In this document: positions 34,266 through 38,260 of the stretch, piece after piece | Layout of the letters: every line of letters begins with the position of its first letter | How positions within the stretch are numbered: position 1 is the stretch's first letter | Origin: Thiobacillus sp. UBA3361 | GTDB lineage: Bacteria; Pseudomonadota; Gammaproteobacteria; Burkholderiales; Thiobacillaceae | Direction of reading: 5' to 3' | NCBI GenBank assembly: GCA_002360535.1 | Contig: DEQR01000050.1 | Coordinates: forward strand, 1 to 38,260 | DNA: 38,260 bases | The notes under the pieces: model-generated | What the model was told of the DNA's origin: nothing | What the model saw: the letters and a program-made list of their open reading frames with translations, nothing else | Database searches by the model: none | Translations under genes and position numbers: made by a program

Positions 34266-35183
34266 TCAATCGGGAAAACGGGCGCGGGGATTGAAGCCGG
34301 AGAGTTCCGCCAGCCGTTGATAGAGGGCGCGCTCCGCCTCGCCCACCTCGGCCGGCATGACGATCTGCAATTGCACGTAGAAGTCCCCCGCCCCCTGCTG
34401 CGCGGGCATGCCCCGCCCGGCCAGGCGCAGCTTCTGGCCGGAACGCGCTCCCGCCGGCACCCTCAGGCGTACCTTGCCGCTCGGGGTGGGCACGTCGATG
34501 CTGGCCCCCAGGGCAGCCTCCCAGGGGGCGATGGGCGTATCCAGAAAGATATCCTTTCCTTCCAGGCGGTACAGGGTGTGCGGCGCGATGTTCACCCGCA
34601 GGAAGAGATCCCCCGCCCGGCCATGGCTGCCCGCCACCCCCTTGCCCGGCACCCGCAGGCGGCGGCCCGGCAGCGTCCCCGGTGGGATGTGTACCTTCAC
34701 GGTATGCGTGCCGACATCGCCGCCCACGCGCACGCTGCGCGCGACACCATGATAGGCCTCCTCCAGGGTGATGTTGAGATCGCTTTCCACGTCCCGTCCG
34801 CGGGCGAAGCTGCGGAAGCTGTCTTGTCCTGCCTGCCCGCGGGCTTGTGCACCGAACAGCTGGGAAAACAGATCGCCGAAATCCATGCCGCCCAGGTCGG
34901 ACGGGTCGAAGCCCCCCTGGCCGAAACGCTGCCCCCAGCCGGGCGGCGGACGGAAATCCTGGCCCGGTTGGTAATAGCCCAACTGGTCATAAGCGGCACG
35001 TTTGTCCGGATCGCTCAGGACATCGTGGGCCTCGTTGACGTCCTTGAACTTCTCCTCCGCCCCCGGCTCCTTGGATACATCGGGGTGGTATTTGCGCGCC
35101 AGGCGGCGATAGGCTTTTCTGATCTCCTCGGCGCCCGCCCGTCGATCCACGCCCAGAATCTTGTAATAGTCTTTGTATTTCAT
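34266..35183 (-). CDS. cbpA: CbpA-type DnaJ-like co-chaperone
   Basis: A 305-aa J-domain protein of the CbpA class (DnaJ homologue without zinc fingers). The J domain with HPD motif occupies residues 1-70 (KYHPDVSKE). A G/F-like linker follows (about 70-125), then two beta-rich peptide-binding domains (VKVHIPPGTLPGRRLRVPGKG and VRLRVPAGARSGQKLRLAGRGMP). CbpA assists DnaK and in E. coli binds curved DNA. It is transcribed away from the Hfq-like gene across 155 bases. It converges with the PPIase gene. Confidence 0.95.
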   Translation of the reverse strand: MKYKDYYKILGVDRRAGAEEIRKAYRRLARKYHPDVSKEPGAEEKFKDVNEAHDVLSDPDKRAAYDQLGYYQPGQDFRPPPGWGQRFGQGGFDPSDLGGMDFGDLFSQLFGAQARGQAGQDSFRSFARGRDVESDLNITLEEAYHGVARSVRVGGDVGTHTVKVHIPPGTLPGRRLRVPGKGVAGSHGRAGDLFLRVNIAPHTLYRLEGKDIFLDTPIAPWEAALGASIDVPTPSGKVRLRVPAGARSGQKLRLAGRGMPAQQGAGDFYVQLQIVMPAEVGEAERALYQRLAELSGFNPRARFPD

Positions 35184-35241
35184 GAAAATTCTTGAAAGCG
35201 ACCGTTTCCTGTTCTATCAGACAAAGAACCGCAGTTGCGGC

Positions 35242-35269
35242 TTGTAACCCGCGAGTTTGTCTCTATGCT
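35242..35269 (+). promoter_or_regulatory. Candidate promoter for the Hfq-like gene
   Basis: TTGTAA (35242-35247) and TATGCT (35264-35269) are separated by 16 bases, a sigma70-like arrangement. The start codon is 70 bases downstream, leaving a possible 60-base leader. A CTTGAAA sequence (35191-35197) further upstream resembles a sigma32 -35, but no good -10 partner is visible. Confidence 0.35.
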
Positions 35270-35338
35270 TGTGATACGATGTTGATTCTTAAAGAAGTCG
35301 CCCGACCCCAATAACATCGACCCTCCCAAACGCACATC

Positions 35339-35653
35339 ATGAATGATAAAGAACGCCATAACCTTCAGGATCAATTCCTCAATACCCTGCGCAAGGAACA
35401 CCTGACCTGCGCCGTTTTCCTGGTCAATGGCATCAAGCTGGTGGGGCGCATCGAGTCCTTCGATCAGTATATGGTCCTGCTGCGTGGCAGTGACCAGGCG
35501 GTGCAGGCCATCTTCAAACATGCCATTTCCACCGTTTCCCCCATGAAACCCCTCGGCGCCGGTGAGCACCGCGAGCCCAGGGAATCACGCGAACGCCGGG
35601 AGCCGCGGGAATACCGGGAGCGTCCGCCGCGGCGTGTCCCGGAAGACCACTGA
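35339..35653 (+). CDS. hfq: Hfq-like Sm RNA chaperone with Arg/Glu-rich tail
   Basis: A 104-aa Sm-fold RNA-binding protein. Core signatures are LQDQFLNTLRKEHL (Q10, D11, R18), FLVNGIKLVGRIESFDQY and KHAIST (K60, H61), equivalent to E. coli Q8, D9, R16, K56 and H57. Differences from canonical Hfq are a Phe at the position of Tyr25, Val for Gln33, and a loop of about two extra residues before the KHAIST strand (GSDQAVQAIF against NTVTQMVY). After residue 75 the tail is HREPRESRERREPREYRERP, an Arg/Glu/Pro-rich run unlike the usual Hfq tail. Canonical betaproteobacterial hfq lies between der and hflX, whereas this copy is beside cbpA and dnaJ, so it is probably a paralog. I use the symbol for family membership only. 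Confidence 0.85.
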   Translation: MNDKERHNLQDQFLNTLRKEHLTCAVFLVNGIKLVGRIESFDQYMVLLRGSDQAVQAIFKHAISTVSPMKPLGAGEHREPRESRERREPREYRERPPRRVPEDH

Positions 35654-35669
35654 CCGGCATACTGACGAG

Positions 35670-35694
35670 AAGGCGGCCATTGGCCGCCTTTTTT
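35670..35694 (+). terminator. Rho-independent terminator between hfq-like gene and dnaJ
   Basis: AAGGCGGCC-AT-TGGCCGCCTT (35670-35690) forms a strong 9-10 bp hairpin followed by TTTT on the plus strand. It lies 17 bases after the Hfq-like gene and 5 bases before the dnaJ stop codon on the opposite strand, so it mainly ends the Hfq transcript and possibly also that of dnaJ. Confidence 0.85.
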
Positions 35695-35698
35695 GTTG

Positions 35699-36826
35699 CT
35701 ACTGCCCGAAGAATTCCTTCACCTTGTCCATGAAAGACTTGGCTCGGGGGTGATGTTTGCCTTCCTGACAACAGCTTTCGAATTCCCGCAGCAATTCCTT
35801 CTGTCGCTCGGTCAGGCTGACCGGCGTCTCCACCACCACGTGCGCCAGCAGATCTCCGGGGGTGCTGCTGCGTACGCCGCGTATGCCCTTGCCGCGCAGC
35901 CGGAAAACCTTGCCCGACTGGGTCTCGGCGGGGATCTTGATGCTTGCATGGCCGTCCAGGGTGGGGATATCGATTTCGCCTCCCAAGGCGGCGGTGGCGA
36001 AGGAGATGGGCAGCTCGCAATGCAGGTCATCGTGGTCACGGGAGAACACATCGTGCTGCTTCAGGTGGATCAGCACGTACAGATCGCCGGGCGGCCCACC
36101 GTTGATGCCGGCCTCCCCTTCCCCAGTCAGACGGATACGGTCGCCCTCGTCCACCCCGGCGGGGATGCGCACCGACAGGGTCTTGTGCTTCTTCACTCTG
36201 CCCTCGCCGTGACAGTGGGTGCAGGGATCGCCGATCACCTTGCCGGCACCGTGGCATCTGGGGCAGGTCTGCTGGATGGAGAAGAAGCCTTGCTGCATGC
36301 GCACCTGCCCGTGGCCGCCGCAGGTGGGGCACGCGGTGGGTTCGGTACCCGGCTTGGCGCCGGTGCCGTGGCAGTGTTCGCAGACGGACAGCACCGGCAC
36401 CTTGATCTTGGTCTCGGTGCCCCGCGCCGCCTCTTCCAGGCTAATCTCCAGGTTGTAGCGCAGGTCGGCGCCGCGATAGACATGGGCACGCCCACCCCGG
36501 CCGCCAGCAGCACCGCCGAAGATGTCGCCGAAGATGTCCGAGAAGGCGTCGGCGAAGTCGCGGAATCCCGCGCCACCTGCGCCGGCGGCGCCCATGGACG
36601 GATCGACGCCGGCGTGGCCGTACTGGTCATAGGCCGCCCGTTTCTGGGCGTCGGTGAGGATCTCGTAGGCCTCCTTGGCCTCCTTGAACTTCTCCTCCAC
36701 CTCGTGGTTCCCCGGGTTGCGGTCCGGGTGGTACTTCATGGCCAGCTTGCGGAAGGCCTTCTTGATTTCATCCTCGGAGGCGCCTTTGTGGACGCCGAGG
36801 ACTTCGTAGTAATCCCGCTTGGACAT
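35699..36826 (-). CDS. dnaJ: Chaperone protein DnaJ
   Basis: A 375-aa class A J-protein, co-chaperone of DnaK. It has a J domain with HPD (YHPDRNPG, residues about 31-38), a Gly/Phe-rich linker (MGAAGAGGAGFRDF), and four zinc-finger CxxCxGxG units (CEHCHGTG, CPTCGGHG, CPRCHGAG, CTHCHGEG). The C-terminal domains contain VRIPAGVDEGDRIRLTGEGEAG and PGDLLAHVVVETP. Length is standard. It follows dnaK after 96 bases on the same strand, the classical dnaK-dnaJ order; grpE would be expected to the right, outside the window. Confidence 0.98.
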   Translation of the reverse strand: MSKRDYYEVLGVHKGASEDEIKKAFRKLAMKYHPDRNPGNHEVEEKFKEAKEAYEILTDAQKRAAYDQYGHAGVDPSMGAAGAGGAGFRDFADAFSDIFGDIFGGAAGGRGGRAHVYRGADLRYNLEISLEEAARGTETKIKVPVLSVCEHCHGTGAKPGTEPTACPTCGGHGQVRMQQGFFSIQQTCPRCHGAGKVIGDPCTHCHGEGRVKKHKTLSVRIPAGVDEGDRIRLTGEGEAGINGGPPGDLYVLIHLKQHDVFSRDHDDLHCELPISFATAALGGEIDIPTLDGHASIKIPAETQSGKVFRLRGKGIRGVRSSTPGDLLAHVVVETPVSLTERQKELLREFESCCQEGKHHPRAKSFMDKVKEFFGQ

Positions 36827-36922
36827 GCCTGCTTCCGTAGGTGGGTAAGCGAAAGGCCGGGCTGAGAGGCTAGGCCCCTTGCACCCGGCCGGTCATCGCG
36901 GCGCGTGGCGGCCGGAATAACC

Positions 36923-38260
36923 TCACTTGTCCTTCACTTCCTCGAACTCGGCATCCACCACATCGTCCGCTTTACCGCCCGCCCCGCCGGCGGAAGACCC
37001 GCCCGGCTCACCGCCACCGGCGGCGCCGGCCGCGGCCTGTTCCTTTGCGTACATCTGCTCGGCCAGTTTGTGGCTGGCCTCGGCCAGGGCCTGGGTCTTG
37101 GTCTCGATGTCTTCCTTATCGCCGCCGCGGATGGATTCCTCGGCAGCCTTGATGGCGGCCTCGATCTTGTCCTTCTCGTCGGCGGTGACCTTGTCGCCGT
37201 AGTCCTTCAGGGCCTTCTTCACCGAGTGGATCATGGCGTCGGCCTGGTTGCGGGCGTTGGCCAACTCGAAGGCCTTGTGGTCCTCGGCGGCGTGCGCCTC
37301 GGCGTCCTTGACCATCTGCTGAATCTCGGACTCGCTCAGGCCGGAATTGGCCTTGATGGTGATCTTGGCCTCCTTGCCGGTGCCCTTGTCCTTGGCGCTG
37401 ACGTGCAGGATGCCGTTGGCGTCGATGTCGAAGGTGACCTCGATCTGCGGCATGCCCCGCGGCGCGGGCGGAATGTCGGACAGATTGAACTGGCCCAGGC
37501 TCTTGTTGCCACCGGCCATCTCGCGCTCGCCCTGCAGCACGTGGATGGTCACCGCCGTCTGGTTGTCGTCGGCGGTGGAGAACACCTGGTTGGCCCGGGT
37601 GGGGATGGTGGTGTTCTTGGGGATCAGCTTGGTCATCACGCCGCCCAGGGTCTCGATGCCCAGGGACAGCGGGCTGACGTCCAGCAGCAGCACGTCCTTC
37701 ACCTCGCCCTGCAAGACGCCGCCCTGGATGGAGGCGCCGATGGCCACGGCCTCGTCCGGGTTCACGTCCCTGCGCGGCTCCTTGCCAAAGAACTCCTTCA
37801 CCTTGTCCTGCACCTTTGGCATGCGGGTCATGCCGCCCACCAGGATCACGTCGGAAATGTCGGACACTTTCACGCCGGCGTCCTTGATGGCGATCTTGCA
37901 GGGTTCGATGGTGCGCTCGATCAGGTCATCGACCAGGCTCTCGAACTTGGCCCGGGTGATCTTCATCACCAGGTGCTTGGGACCGGAGGCGTCCGCCGTG
38001 ATGTAGGGCAGGTTGATCTCGGTCTGGGTGGTGGAGCTGAGCTCGATCTTGGCCTTCTCGGCGGATTCCTTCAGGCGCTGCAGGGCCAGTACGTCCTTTT
38101 TCAGATCGACGCCCTGCTCCTTCTTGAACTCCTCGATGATGTAGTCGATGAGGCGCTGGTCGAAGTCTTCGCCGCCCAGGAAGGTGTCGCCGTTGGTCGA
38201 TAACACCTCGAACTGGTGCTCACCCTCCACGTTGGCGATCTCGATGATGGAGATGTCGAA
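36923..38260 (-). CDS. dnaK: Chaperone protein DnaK, C-terminal part
   Basis: The frame is open at the right edge, so only the last 445 residues are present; about 195 N-terminal residues lie outside. The visible part starts inside the nucleotide-binding domain (FDISIIEIANVEGEHQFEVLSTNGDTFLGGEDFD), continues with ILVGGMTRMPKVQ and the linker DVLLLDVSPLSLG, then the substrate-binding domain and lid. The C-terminus is Gly/Ala-rich and ends in EEVKDK, the EEVKD motif. It is the Hsp70 partner of dnaJ. Confidence 0.98.
   Translation of the reverse strand, partial: FDISIIEIANVEGEHQFEVLSTNGDTFLGGEDFDQRLIDYIIEEFKKEQGVDLKKDVLALQRLKESAEKAKIELSSTTQTEINLPYITADASGPKHLVMKITRAKFESLVDDLIERTIEPCKIAIKDAGVKVSDISDVILVGGMTRMPKVQDKVKEFFGKEPRRDVNPDEAVAIGASIQGGVLQGEVKDVLLLDVSPLSLGIETLGGVMTKLIPKNTTIPTRANQVFSTADDNQTAVTIHVLQGEREMAGGNKSLGQFNLSDIPPAPRGMPQIEVTFDIDANGILHVSAKDKGTGKEAKITIKANSGLSESEIQQMVKDAEAHAAEDHKAFELANARNQADAMIHSVKKALKDYGDKVTADEKDKIEAAIKAAEESIRGGDKEDIETKTQALAEASHKLAEQMYAKEQAAAGAAGGGEPGGSSAGGAGGKADDVVDAEFEEVKDK

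Overview
The window is a GC-rich bacterial chromosome segment with dense, mostly core gene content. The families (ubiG/gph, tsaB/rimI, trpS/scpA/scpB/rluB, yciB/yciI/bolA, dnaK/dnaJ), the ANDETYALAA tmRNA tag and the high GC point to a betaproteobacterium, probably of the Rhodocyclales/Nitrosomonadales type. That placement is inferred from gene content; no taxonomic marker was searched.

Layout. (1) 1-1743: one end of an integrative element at the 3' end of ssrA (tmRNA). It has a complete P4-type tyrosine integrase, the start of an unknown downstream gene that runs off the left edge, clustered short repeats and a terminator. Its base composition is lower in GC than the rest. (2) 1744-4878 (minus): ssrA, then a lysR / unknown 136-aa gene / ubiG / gph run. 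(3) 5105-6547 (plus): an LplT-like lysophospholipid transporter, divergent from lysR. (4) 6594-13152 (minus): two compact runs. tsaB-rimI-udg are joined by ATGA overlaps and followed by lemA and two TPM-domain genes. Upstream lies a DinG/YoaA-like helicase coupled to a small exported HIRAN protein. A block of palindromes separates the two runs. (5) 13208-21842 (plus): an exported alpha/beta hydrolase overlapping a GGDEF-EAL c-di-GMP enzyme, a two-domain APH/P-loop kinase, a hybrid histidine kinase and serS. (6) 21853-32115 (minus, interrupted by a plus-strand tRNA-Ser(CGA)): mltF, then rnm-yciO-S2P-trpS-lon-scpA-scpB-rluB-DUF2905. (7) 32205-34238 (plus): yciB, yciI, bolA and a parvulin-type PPIase. 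(8) 34266-38260: chaperone district with cbpA, an Hfq-like gene with an unusual tail, dnaJ and the C-terminal part of dnaK.

How the genes relate. Much of the window is housekeeping: translation and its quality control (tmRNA, SerS, TrpS, TsaB, RluB, RimI), chromosome organisation (ScpAB), protein folding and turnover (DnaK/DnaJ/CbpA/Lon/PPIase), cell wall and envelope (MltF, YciB, LplT) and signalling (GGDEF-EAL protein, hybrid kinase). Tight spacing and start/stop overlaps indicate several translationally coupled operons.

The parts that best repay a second look are the ssrA-linked element end, a non-canonical Hfq with an Arg/Glu-rich tail between two J-protein genes, an atypical Lon inside the trpS-scpAB operon, the secreted HIRAN protein coupled to a helicase, and a family-4 uracil-DNA glycosylase lacking one expected cluster cysteine. 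I saw no CRISPR array, no intact insertion sequence and no convincing new multi-gene defence system. No stretch above about 300 bases lacks a gene; the longest gaps are 4879-5104 (226 bp) and 23454-23644 (191 bp, nothing recognisable).
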